DNA from: an uncultured Verrucomicrobiota bacterium
Lineage (GTDB): Bacteria > Verrucomicrobiota > Verrucomicrobiia > Limisphaerales > UBA9464
NCBI GenBank assembly: GCA_903907925.1
Contig: CAIVQB010000109.1
Coordinates: forward strand, 1-37,563
Direction: 5' to 3'
DNA: 37,563 nt
Positions 23,947 to 31,544 of the stretch are shown piece by piece (the first letter of the stretch is position 1; each line of letters opens with the position of its first letter). The position numbers and the translations under genes are program-made. The notes beneath the pieces are model-generated. The model searched no databases. It saw only the letters and a program-made list of their open reading frames with translations, and had not been told where the DNA came from.

Positions 23947-25361
23947 ACGTCATGCCGCACGACCTGCCACCGCCGGTGTCCCGCCGCCAGATGCTCCGCC
24001 AATGCTGCGGCGGGTTCGGGAATCTGGCGTTGCTCGGCCTGATGTCGTCCATCGAACGGGCGGCTGCGGGTTCGGCCGTCAATCCGCTCGCCGCACGGCC
24101 GCCGTTGTTCCGGCCCCGGGCCAAGCGGGTGATCTTCCTGTTCATGCACGGCGGTCCCTCGCACGTGGACACGTTTGACTACAAACCGCTGTTGATCCGT
24201 GACACAGGAAAGCCGCTGCCCTTCGACAAGCCGCGGATCCAGTTCGCGAAGACCGCCAACCTGCACTGTTCGCCCTGGGCCTTCCGGCACTATGGCCAGA
24301 GCGGCGCGATGATCAGCGACCTGTTTCCGCTGGTGGGTGCCTGCGCGGACGATCTGTGTTTCCTGAAATCGATCCACGGCACCAACGAGGCCCATGGTGG
24401 CGCGCTGCTGAAGTTGCACACCGGTTCGGACACCTTCGTGCGCCCGAGCATGGGTTCGTGGATTTCCTACGGCCTGGGTTCCGCAAACCAGAATCTCCCC
24501 AGCTTCATCACCATCAATCCCACGCTGGGCCACGGTGGCGTCGGCAACTGGTCGAGCGCGTTTCTGCCGGCCGTTCACCAGGGTACTCCGATCGGCGGCG
24601 GTGTTCCGGTGGAGAAGGCGACCATCAACTATCTTCACGATCCCAACGGGGACGCCGCGCTGCAACGGGCTCAACTGGATTTGCTGGGCGAGATGAATCG
24701 CGATCACCTGAGCCAGGCTGGGACCGATCCGGCGCTGGAGGCGCGCATCGAGTCCTTCGAACTGGCGTTTCGCATGCAGACCGAGGCGCCGGAGGTCATG
24801 GACCTGGGCGGCGAATCAGCGGCAACGAAGGCTCTCTACGGACTCGACGATCCCAGGACGGCGTCCTTCGCCCGCCAATGTCTGCTGGCCCGCCGGTTCA
24901 GTGAACGAGGTGTCCGCTTTGTCCAGGTGACGCACGGGTATTGGGATCAGCACGAGGATTTGACCAAGGATCACGGGCGGCTGGCGTCGGAAGTGGATCG
25001 ACCCATCGCCGGATTGCTCCGGGATTTGAAGGCGCGCGGGATGCTCGACGACACCCTGGTCATGTGGGGCGGGGAGTTCGGCCGCACGCCGACGCTTCAG
25101 GGTAAGGATGGACGCGATCATCATCCCCACGCCTTCACCATGTGGATGGCTGGCGGCGGGGTGAAGGCGGGAACCAGTTACGGCATCACCGACGACTACG
25201 GCTTCTATTGTGTGGACCAGAAGGTTCACGTCCATGATCTCCATGCCACGATCCTCGCGTTGATGGGAATCGATCACGAACAACTCACCTACCGTTACGC
25301 TGGACGCGATTTCCGCCTGACCGACGTGGAGGGAAGGGTGGTTCGCGAGGTGATGGGTTGA
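23943..25361 (+). CDS. DUF1501 protein with Tat signal (pair 2)
   Basis: A 472-residue DUF1501 protein. The Tat motif SRRQML (13-18) is followed by a weakly hydrophobic segment, CCGGFGNLALLGLMSSI. Family blocks are FLFMHGGPSHVDTFDYKP, SWISYGLGSANQNLPSF, GVRFVQVTHGYWDQHEDL, GEFGRTPTLQGKDGRDHHPHAF and the C-terminal DLHATILALMGIDHEQLTYRYAGRDFRLTD. The ATG at 23943 overlaps the preceding stop (ATGA), as in pair 1. In this paralogue the block after FVQV is HGYWDQHEDL, matching the fuller planctomycetal consensus. Partner of the LamG-bearing DUF1549/DUF1553 protein by coupling. Reaction unknown. Confidence 0.92.
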   Translation: MNVMPHDLPPPVSRRQMLRQCCGGFGNLALLGLMSSIERAAAGSAVNPLAARPPLFRPRAKRVIFLFMHGGPSHVDTFDYKPLLIRDTGKPLPFDKPRIQFAKTANLHCSPWAFRHYGQSGAMISDLFPLVGACADDLCFLKSIHGTNEAHGGALLKLHTGSDTFVRPSMGSWISYGLGSANQNLPSFITINPTLGHGGVGNWSSAFLPAVHQGTPIGGGVPVEKATINYLHDPNGDAALQRAQLDLLGEMNRDHLSQAGTDPALEARIESFELAFRMQTEAPEVMDLGGESAATKALYGLDDPRTASFARQCLLARRFSERGVRFVQVTHGYWDQHEDLTKDHGRLASEVDRPIAGLLRDLKARGMLDDTLVMWGGEFGRTPTLQGKDGRDHHPHAFTMWMAGGGVKAGTSYGITDDYGFYCVDQKVHVHDLHATILALMGIDHEQLTYRYAGRDFRLTDVEGRVVREVMG

Positions 25362-25383
25362 GTCGGAACGATTCAGAAAAAGT

Positions 25384-25426
25384 GCAGATGACACTGATTT
25401 CACGGATTCACACGGATTCCTGAAGA
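25384..25426. repeat. Short CACGGATT-type mini-repeat
   Basis: The segment after pair 2 contains ACGGATTC at 25402-25409 and again at 25413-25420, each preceded by TCAC/ACAC, within an otherwise non-coding 191-bp gap. Short strings of this kind are dispersed in many bacterial genomes. Only one locus is present in this window, so dispersal cannot be shown here. Confidence 0.35.
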
Positions 25427-25552
25427 GCCGATCGAATGACGGCAATCCGGGACTTGTGGGAGGTCGGCTCGGTCCATAGCGTGGCGGCGAATCCAACCTT
25501 GGTGAAGCACCCGGCTGCGCGGTCTCTGCCGGCTCTTTGTCTCGATTCTTCC

Positions 25553-26704
25553 ATGAAATCTGCACCTGTATTGTTTTGGCTGGTTGCGGCCCTGGCTGTG
25601 GGCGTTCCGCTGAACGCTGCCGTCGTCCCGGCTTCATCCGCGCCCGTTCTTCAACCGTTCGTCGAGAAGCACCAACTCGCCGGCGCGGTGGCGTTGGTGG
25701 CCGACAAGGATCGGGTTCTTTCGGTCGACGCGGTGGGTTTCGCAGATATCGGTGCGAAACGGCCGATGAAGGCGGATACGATGTTCTGGATTGCCTCGCA
25801 GTCGAAGGGAATGACCGCCGTCGCGGTGATGATGCTGGTCGATGAGGGAAAGATCCGGCTCGACGACGCGGTGGAGAAGTATTTGCCGGAGTTTCGCGGC
25901 CAGCAGGTCGTCGCGGAGAAGAACAAGGACCACACTGTTCTCCGCGCGCCGGGACATTCGATCACGATTCGTGAGGTGCTCAGCCACATGAGCGGACTTC
26001 CGTTTCAATCGGCGATCGAGGTGCCGACGCTGGATGGACTGCCCCTGGCCGCTGCGGTTCGAAGCTACGCCATGACCCCGCTGCAGACCGAACCGGGCAC
26101 GCACTATCAATACTCGAACGCCGGGATCAACACGGCCGCCCGCGTCCTCGAAGTGGTGAGCGGGATGAAGTACGAGGAGTTCATGCAGCGGCGGTTGTTC
26201 GATCCGCTCGGAATGAAAGACACCACCTTCTGGCCGAGTCCGCAGCAGGCGCGACGGATCGCCAAGTCGTACCGGCCGGACAAGGCGAAGACCGATCTCG
26301 AAGCTTTCCCGATCTCACAACTGATCTACCCGCTTTCCGATCGAGTGCACCGTTTTCCGATGCCCGCTGGCGGGCTGTTTTCGACCGCGGGCGACACCGC
26401 GCGGTTCTGCCAGATGCTGTTGAATCGGGGAGTCGTCGACGGCCGACGTCTCCTGAGCGAGGCGTCGTTTCAGGAGTTGAGCCGGAGGCAGACGCCGACA
26501 TCGGTGAAGGAAAGTTACGGCCTGGGGTTCTCGGTCAACGGCGACGGTTTTGGTCATGGCGGCGCGCAATCGACGAACATGGAAATTCGCACTGCGAACG
26601 GCATCGTCGTCATTTGGATGGTTCAACATGCCGGTTTCCCGGGCGAAGGCGGCAAGGCCCAGGGGGTCTTTCGGGATTGGGCGGTGAAGCAGTTCGGGAA
26701 ATGA
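25553..26704 (+). CDS. Secreted serine hydrolase of the beta-lactamase (class C-like) family
   Basis: A 383-residue exported protein. The ATG at 25553 starts a Sec signal peptide (MKSAPVLFWLVAALAVGVPLNA). The penicillin-binding-protein/beta-lactamase fold shows its three active-site motifs: SxxK as SQSK (Ser82-Lys85), YxN as YSN (187-189), and HGG in GFGHGGAQST near the C-terminus, in place of the KTG of true beta-lactamases. HGG-type members are mostly esterases or peptidases, so a resistance role is unlikely. It lies 191 bp after pair 2 and 7 bp before the GSDH-like gene, with which it is probably co-transcribed. Its place among carbohydrate-type enzymes suits deacylation of a polymer, but that is inference. 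Confidence 0.88.
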   Translation: MKSAPVLFWLVAALAVGVPLNAAVVPASSAPVLQPFVEKHQLAGAVALVADKDRVLSVDAVGFADIGAKRPMKADTMFWIASQSKGMTAVAVMMLVDEGKIRLDDAVEKYLPEFRGQQVVAEKNKDHTVLRAPGHSITIREVLSHMSGLPFQSAIEVPTLDGLPLAAAVRSYAMTPLQTEPGTHYQYSNAGINTAARVLEVVSGMKYEEFMQRRLFDPLGMKDTTFWPSPQQARRIAKSYRPDKAKTDLEAFPISQLIYPLSDRVHRFPMPAGGLFSTAGDTARFCQMLLNRGVVDGRRLLSEASFQELSRRQTPTSVKESYGLGFSVNGDGFGHGGAQSTNMEIRTANGIVVIWMVQHAGFPGEGGKAQGVFRDWAVKQFGK

Positions 26705-26711
26705 GGTCTTC

Positions 26712-28097
26712 TTGTCACCGGTGCGTTTGATCTCCTTTCCGTGGATTGCCGTTTGGACGAGTGCGCTTCTGGGCTCGATGGCCCTCGGTGCTCCGGCCGC
26801 GGTCGTCCTGCACCGAACGGTCCTCGCCACCAACCTGACTGAACCGATCGCCCTGGATTTCGCGGTCGACGGTCGGGTGGTCTTCGCGGAGCACCATGGC
26901 GCGGTGAAGATTTGGAACCCGGGCACCGGGATCACCACGAGCGTTGCGGCGCTCGATGTTTTCACCGGCCCGGAGGATGGAATTCTCGGACTGGCGTTGG
27001 ATCCGGGTTTTGCCACCAATGGTTGGATCTTTCTCTACCACTCGACGCCGGGCGTGCTGGAGAATCGAGTCTCCCGCTTCACGCTCGATCACGGTGCGAT
27101 CGATCCTGGTTCGCAGAGGATTCTGCTCCGCATTCCGACCCGGCTTCCGAAGCCGAATCATTCCGGTGGCTGCCTTGGCTTCGACGGGGCGGGGAATCTC
27201 TATGCCTCGACCGGCGACTACACCTACGCCGATAAATCGGAGGGATTTGCCCCGCTCGACCGGCGTCCCGGACATGAACTGAACGATTCCGAACGGACCG
27301 CGGCCAACACGGCGGATTTCCGCGGCAAGATTCTGCGGATTCATCCGGAGCCCGATGGCACCTACACGGTTCCGGCCGGCAATCTTTTCAAACCCGGCAC
27401 GCCGAAAACTCTGCCGGAAATCTATGTGATGGGTTGTCGCAATCCGTTTCGGTTCACGGTGGACCCGGCGACGGGCTGGTTGTACTGGGGCGATGTGGGG
27501 CCGGACGCCACTGGGCCGAATTCGACGCGCGGTCCCGCGGGGTTCGATGAATTCAACGTGGCCAGGACTGCGGGCAACTTCGGTTGGCCGTACTTCAGCG
27601 CCGACAACCGGCCTTACCTGGCCCACGACTTCGATTCGAAGGTCAGTGGAGAACCGTTCGATCCGCTGCATCCGGTCAATGATTCACCCAACAACACCGG
27701 CGTCCGCGAATTGCCTCCGGCTCGACCGGCGTTTCTGTGGTATCCGCCCGGACCCTCGTCGCGTTGGCCGGAGGTCGGCTCGGGTGCACGTTCGGCGATG
27801 GCCGGTCCGGTCTACCACTTCGATCCGAATCTTCGATCCATCCGGAAGCTTCCCCGCGAGTTCGACGGGGCGGTGTTCCTGTTCGAATGGGAGCGGGGTT
27901 GGATCAAGGCCGCGTGGCTCGACGAATCCGGATCCCTCGCCCGGTTGGAATCCGTGACGTGTCCGGAAACCGCGAAGTTCAAACGCCCCATCTGCATGAA
28001 ACTCGGACCGGACGGTGCGCTGTACCTGATCGAATGGGGCAGCAACTGGTCGGGGAATCACGATGCCGCGGTGGTGCGGCTGGAGGGGATTCCGTGA
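26712..28097 (+). CDS. Secreted PQQ-dependent sugar dehydrogenase-like protein (GSDH family), copy 1
   Basis: A 461-residue exported six-bladed beta-propeller of the glucose/sorbosone dehydrogenase family. Soluble members oxidise aldoses with PQQ and pass electrons to an acceptor. A signal peptide precedes TNLTEPIALDFAVDGRVVFAEHHGAVKIW. The catalytic-base His is retained in PNHSGG (His150), and the PQQ-contacting RNP motif is at 243-245 in MGCRNPFRFTVDPATGWLYWGDVGPD. The start is TTG at 26712, preceded by GAGG at 26703-26706; GTG at 26721 is an alternative with the same signal peptide. Many family members lack proven dehydrogenase activity, so the enzyme call is family-level. It is paralogous to the gene at 28897-30420. 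Confidence 0.85.
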   Translation: MSPVRLISFPWIAVWTSALLGSMALGAPAAVVLHRTVLATNLTEPIALDFAVDGRVVFAEHHGAVKIWNPGTGITTSVAALDVFTGPEDGILGLALDPGFATNGWIFLYHSTPGVLENRVSRFTLDHGAIDPGSQRILLRIPTRLPKPNHSGGCLGFDGAGNLYASTGDYTYADKSEGFAPLDRRPGHELNDSERTAANTADFRGKILRIHPEPDGTYTVPAGNLFKPGTPKTLPEIYVMGCRNPFRFTVDPATGWLYWGDVGPDATGPNSTRGPAGFDEFNVARTAGNFGWPYFSADNRPYLAHDFDSKVSGEPFDPLHPVNDSPNNTGVRELPPARPAFLWYPPGPSSRWPEVGSGARSAMAGPVYHFDPNLRSIRKLPREFDGAVFLFEWERGWIKAAWLDESGSLARLESVTCPETAKFKRPICMKLGPDGALYLIEWGSNWSGNHDAAVVRLEGIP

Positions 28098-28109
28098 AGT
28101 GCGGCGGAT

Positions 28110-28880
28110 TCAGGCGGGGATGATTTCGCCGAGAAGGATGTGTCCGGTCGCCAGGAATCCGGCGCGCTGGAGGCAACGGCGGGACGCGGTGTTGTCGGGA
28201 TTGCAACGGGCGGCCGGGATGGCGCCGAGTTCGTAGCAACACCGTTTCAGCTCCTGGACCAGATAGGAGCCCAGACCCTTCTGGCGATGGTCTTTTTCCA
28301 CCTCCATGTAAATGTCGCCGTAGGGACGATTGTAGTGAAACAGGATCCCGCCGCTCGCCACCTTCTCGCCACTGAGTTCGAGAACCCATTCGCCGCCGCC
28401 CTGTCGGCGGTTGAGGTTCTCACGAACTTCGGCATCCGGGGTGAGGCAGCGAAGGACCACGTCATCGCGGCGGAGGTCGGTACTGTGCTGGTCCCAGAAA
28501 ACAATCTTCTCACTGACGATGTTCCGACCGTAGGCGTGCAGGATCACGGTGAGCAGGCGTTCATGGGTCTGCACTTCGAAAAAGCCCACCGAACCCGTCT
28601 TCCGCAGGGCCTCGAAGCAATCGAATCCACAGGCCTGGTGTTCGGGCAGGAGATAGAACTCAAAGAGGGTCGGCTTGTCCTTCCAAGGGCCGCCGATGGC
28701 CACCGAACAAAATCCGATGGCGATGCCGTCCCGCCGGAAGAGATGCGAATGCGTCCAGCCTTCGCGCCGATGAATGGAGTCATGAACAATTTGACAGTTC
28801 ATTTCCGCCCGGTGGCGCGTCCGGAGGGGAAGGATCTCGTCGGCGGTGGCGGGTTCGATTTGAAGGTTCATGCCCGACAA
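28110..28880 (-). CDS. GNAT family N-acetyltransferase
   Basis: A 256-residue cytoplasmic protein. The C-terminal half is a GNAT domain: GDIYMEVEKDHRQKGLGSYLVQELKR carries the acetyl-CoA pyrophosphate loop RQKGLG (199-204), and ARCNPDNTASRRCLQRAGF is the typical motif B end. The N-terminal half (about 5-145) resembles a second, degenerate GNAT fold without the loop, so this may be a tandem-GNAT protein. Substrate not predictable. It is convergent with GSDH copy 1 (12-bp gap) and lies immediately downstream of GSDH copy 2 on the same strand (16-bp gap), so it is probably co-transcribed with copy 2. Confidence 0.85.
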   Translation of the reverse strand: MSGMNLQIEPATADEILPLRTRHRAEMNCQIVHDSIHRREGWTHSHLFRRDGIAIGFCSVAIGGPWKDKPTLFEFYLLPEHQACGFDCFEALRKTGSVGFFEVQTHERLLTVILHAYGRNIVSEKIVFWDQHSTDLRRDDVVLRCLTPDAEVRENLNRRQGGGEWVLELSGEKVASGGILFHYNRPYGDIYMEVEKDHRQKGLGSYLVQELKRCCYELGAIPAARCNPDNTASRRCLQRAGFLATGHILLGEIIPA

Positions 28881-28896
28881 GAGAATTCGTGGAGCG

Positions 28897-30420
28897 TTAT
28901 TTCAAGTCGGCGTGATACTCGATCCGGACCAACTGAGTGTCGCGATTCCCCGTCCAGGCGGTGCCGTTTTCCAGAATGTAGAGGCAACCGTCCGGGCCCA
29001 GTTCGATGTCCATTGGACGCATGAAAGTTATGCCCGGACAGAACGGTTCCATTCGCAGAGCTCCGGTCGGGGTTTTGGCGATCTGATCGTGCTCGTCGAG
29101 ATGCACGGCGAGGACCCAGTTCCGTGACCATTCGTAGATGAACAGGGTGTGATCGAATTCCCGCGGTAGCTTCGCGGCGGATTTCAACCGGTCGTTGAAG
29201 TAATAGACGGGACCGGCCATGGCGGTGCGTCCCCCCGTCTTGACTGCGGGAAACCGGGTGGAGGCACCGTAGGGATACCAGATGAAGGCCGGTTGAGCTG
29301 GCGGGAGTTCGCGGGGACCGGTATTGAGACGCGATTCGTTCAACGGATGCTGTGGATCCCAGGGTTCGCCGCTTTGACGGGTCTCGAAGTTGTAGCGTCG
29401 ATAGGGCTTGTTGTCCCCGGCGAAGAACGGCCAGCCGAAGTTGCCCGCTTTGCGCGCTTGATTGATTTCGTCAAACCCCGCCGGGCCGCGAGTTTCGCTC
29501 GGGCCACCGGAATCAGGTCCGACTTCGCCCCAGTAAAGAAACCCCGTCTTCTGATCAACGGCGATGCGGAAGGGATTCCGGTTCCCCATCACATAGATTT
29601 CGGGGCGGGTATTGGGGGTGCCTTTGGGGAACAGATTGCCGGCGGGAATGGTGGCGGTGCCGTCCGGTTCGGGATGAATACGCAGGATCTTTCCACGCAG
29701 ATCGTTGGCGTTGGCCGCGGATTTTTGGGAGTTCCAAGGCCCGCGGCCGGGCCGTTCATCGACAGGGGTGTAGCCGTCGGATTCGCCGGGATGAGTGTTG
29801 TCGCCGACGGAAGCGTACAAATTGCCATGCGCATCGAAGGCCAGTGATCCGGCCGAGTGGCAGCATTGCTCCCGCTGGGTGGCGACGCGCAGAAGGATTT
29901 TTTCCGAAGCGAGATCAAGGGTGTCGCCGCGCAGGGTGAAGCGGGAGACCCGATTCTCACCGGTTTTTCCTGTCGCCGGATCCGTCCCCGTTTCGGGATT
30001 GGAATAGAACAGGTAAATCCAATGGTTCTTCGCGAACCTAGGATCAAGTGCGATGCCCAACAGTCCGTCTTCGAGCTCACTGAAGACCTTGATCTTTCCG
30101 AGGACGGTGGTGGCCTTGGTGTCCGGCTTCCAAACCTTGAGCACCCCGGCGCGTTCGATGAAGAAGACGCGCCCGTCGTCGGCGACGGCGATCTCCATCG
30201 GATCCACGATCACGTCATCGATCTTGCCATCGCCATCGAGATCGCGATCCGCCTCCAGGATGACCTTGTGAAAATTGCCGTCGGTCTGCGGGCCGGAAGG
30301 TTTTGGGGTGGGCTTGTCCTCAGCGCATAGCGTTGGCACCAGGACGGGCAGGGACGCGATCGCGAGAAAAAGGCCGACCAAGGCGGAACCCAACGTGTGG
30401 CGCGGTGTTCGGGGAATCAT
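28897..30420 (-). CDS. Secreted PQQ-dependent sugar dehydrogenase-like protein (GSDH family), copy 2
   Basis: A 507-residue exported beta-propeller, clearly homologous along its length to the protein at 26712-28097 (shared GKILRIHPEPDG, PAGNLF, EIYVMG.RNPFR and GPAGFDE blocks). The ATG at 30420 begins a signal peptide (MIPRTPRHTLGSALVGLFLAIASLPVL). The mature N-terminus carries a calcium-loop-like DRDLDGDGKIDD (58-69) missing in copy 1. The catalytic His is in CCHSAG (His188) and RNP is at 281-283. An extra loop with paired Cys186-Cys187 precedes that His; vicinal cysteines close to the active-site base are noteworthy. Two paralogues within 3 kb on opposite strands point to an old duplication followed by divergence. 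Confidence 0.87.
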   Translation of the reverse strand: MIPRTPRHTLGSALVGLFLAIASLPVLVPTLCAEDKPTPKPSGPQTDGNFHKVILEADRDLDGDGKIDDVIVDPMEIAVADDGRVFFIERAGVLKVWKPDTKATTVLGKIKVFSELEDGLLGIALDPRFAKNHWIYLFYSNPETGTDPATGKTGENRVSRFTLRGDTLDLASEKILLRVATQREQCCHSAGSLAFDAHGNLYASVGDNTHPGESDGYTPVDERPGRGPWNSQKSAANANDLRGKILRIHPEPDGTATIPAGNLFPKGTPNTRPEIYVMGNRNPFRIAVDQKTGFLYWGEVGPDSGGPSETRGPAGFDEINQARKAGNFGWPFFAGDNKPYRRYNFETRQSGEPWDPQHPLNESRLNTGPRELPPAQPAFIWYPYGASTRFPAVKTGGRTAMAGPVYYFNDRLKSAAKLPREFDHTLFIYEWSRNWVLAVHLDEHDQIAKTPTGALRMEPFCPGITFMRPMDIELGPDGCLYILENGTAWTGNRDTQLVRIEYHADLK

Positions 30421-30502
30421 CGGGCCCGAGTAAAACGGACCGGAGGAACGGCGGCACGCGTTTTTGGCGAATGACGATCGATTCGGTGGCGGTCGGTTCG
30501 CG

Positions 30503-31399
30503 TCAACGTCGTGCGCGTTCCTCTCTCCACTTCGCGACGGCTTCCGGATGATCCGTCTGCACGCCATCGACGCCGGATGCGGCTGCCTGATTCCAACGAC
30601 CGGGATGATCATTCCCGCCGAGGGTGTCGGGCCAGATGGCCACCCCCAGCGCGTGGGCCGCGTCGACCAGTTCGGCGCTGTCCTTGGCGTCGATCCGGTC
30701 CAGCACTTCGACCGGGTGTTCGGTGAGCCAGGTTTTCAAGGCGCTCGGGGAGGTGGTGGCCTCGCGGGGCGGGGTTGTGATCAGCGGCAGGCGGGGAACG
30801 ATACCGCGCCAGACCGGAATGGCGCCGGCGCCATCGTAGACTGCGACCTGCTTCTCCATGCCGGCATCCGCGATCATTTGGGCAACTGCGGGCCGGTCCC
30901 CATCCTTGAAATCGAGGTAGATCTTGATGCGCCCCCGGCAGGCCAGAAGAGCTTCCTTGAAGGTCGGCGCTGTCGTCTTTGGGAGATCGGAACCCGCCGG
31001 TGCCTTGAGCGGCAGATCCTTGATGGCCGTCCATTCCAACTGGGAAAGCGGCACATCCGGTGCGTCCGGCAGCATTCGCCGGGGCTTCGAATCGTGCATC
31101 AGGAAGTGGACACCGTCCTTCGTTCGGCGGATGTCCATCTCGACGTAGTCCGCGCCATCGGCAATGGCGGCTTCGATGGATTGGAGGCTGTTTTCCGGGG
31201 CTTTTTTGAGGTGCGATCCGCGATGGGAAACGATTTGAAATGAATGCGTGGAAGCCGGAAGTGGAAGGAGCGTGGGCAGCGGGACGGAAGTTGCCGGTGG
31301 GGACGAAGCCGGTTCGGCGGCCGAGACGACCAGGGCCAGGCTGAAACAGGCCAGACGGAGGAAGTGGGTGACGGCGGGTCGATTTCGGCTCGGTGACAT
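30503..31399 (-). CDS. Secreted glycerophosphodiester phosphodiesterase
   Basis: A 298-residue exported enzyme that would hydrolyse glycerophosphodiesters to glycerol 3-phosphate and an alcohol outside the cytoplasm. The ATG at 31399 starts a signal peptide (MSPSRNRPAVTHFLRLACFSLALVVSA), followed by a Pro-rich linker. Catalytic features of the GDPD TIM barrel are HRG (59-61), PEN (68-70), Glu87 and Asp89 in VEMDIRRTKDG, and His102 in FLMHD. The C-terminal GVDGVQTDHPEAV is also diagnostic. The open frame continues far upstream over the divergent gene but has no similarity there. It lies 82 bp upstream of GSDH copy 2 on the same strand. Confidence 0.92.
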   Translation of the reverse strand: MSPSRNRPAVTHFLRLACFSLALVVSAAEPASSPPATSVPLPTLLPLPASTHSFQIVSHRGSHLKKAPENSLQSIEAAIADGADYVEMDIRRTKDGVHFLMHDSKPRRMLPDAPDVPLSQLEWTAIKDLPLKAPAGSDLPKTTAPTFKEALLACRGRIKIYLDFKDGDRPAVAQMIADAGMEKQVAVYDGAGAIPVWRGIVPRLPLITTPPREATTSPSALKTWLTEHPVEVLDRIDAKDSAELVDAAHALGVAIWPDTLGGNDHPGRWNQAAASGVDGVQTDHPEAVAKWREERARR

Positions 31400-31544
31400 G
31401 ACGGCATCTGAACCCACCACGAGTACGACAACAAGCGACAGGATGGTAACGGGCGGATTCACGGACGGATCCGCGCGGTTGGTTCGCCGTTTCCGGGGCT
31501 TCCGACAATCGAATGCCCGTGGCAGGATGGCGTCGGACTCCCGA

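Noticed and set aside
25553-26704. Calling the serine hydrolase an antibiotic-resistance beta-lactamase
   Set aside because: The third motif is HGG rather than KTG, and the context is carbohydrate-type exported enzymes with no resistance genes.
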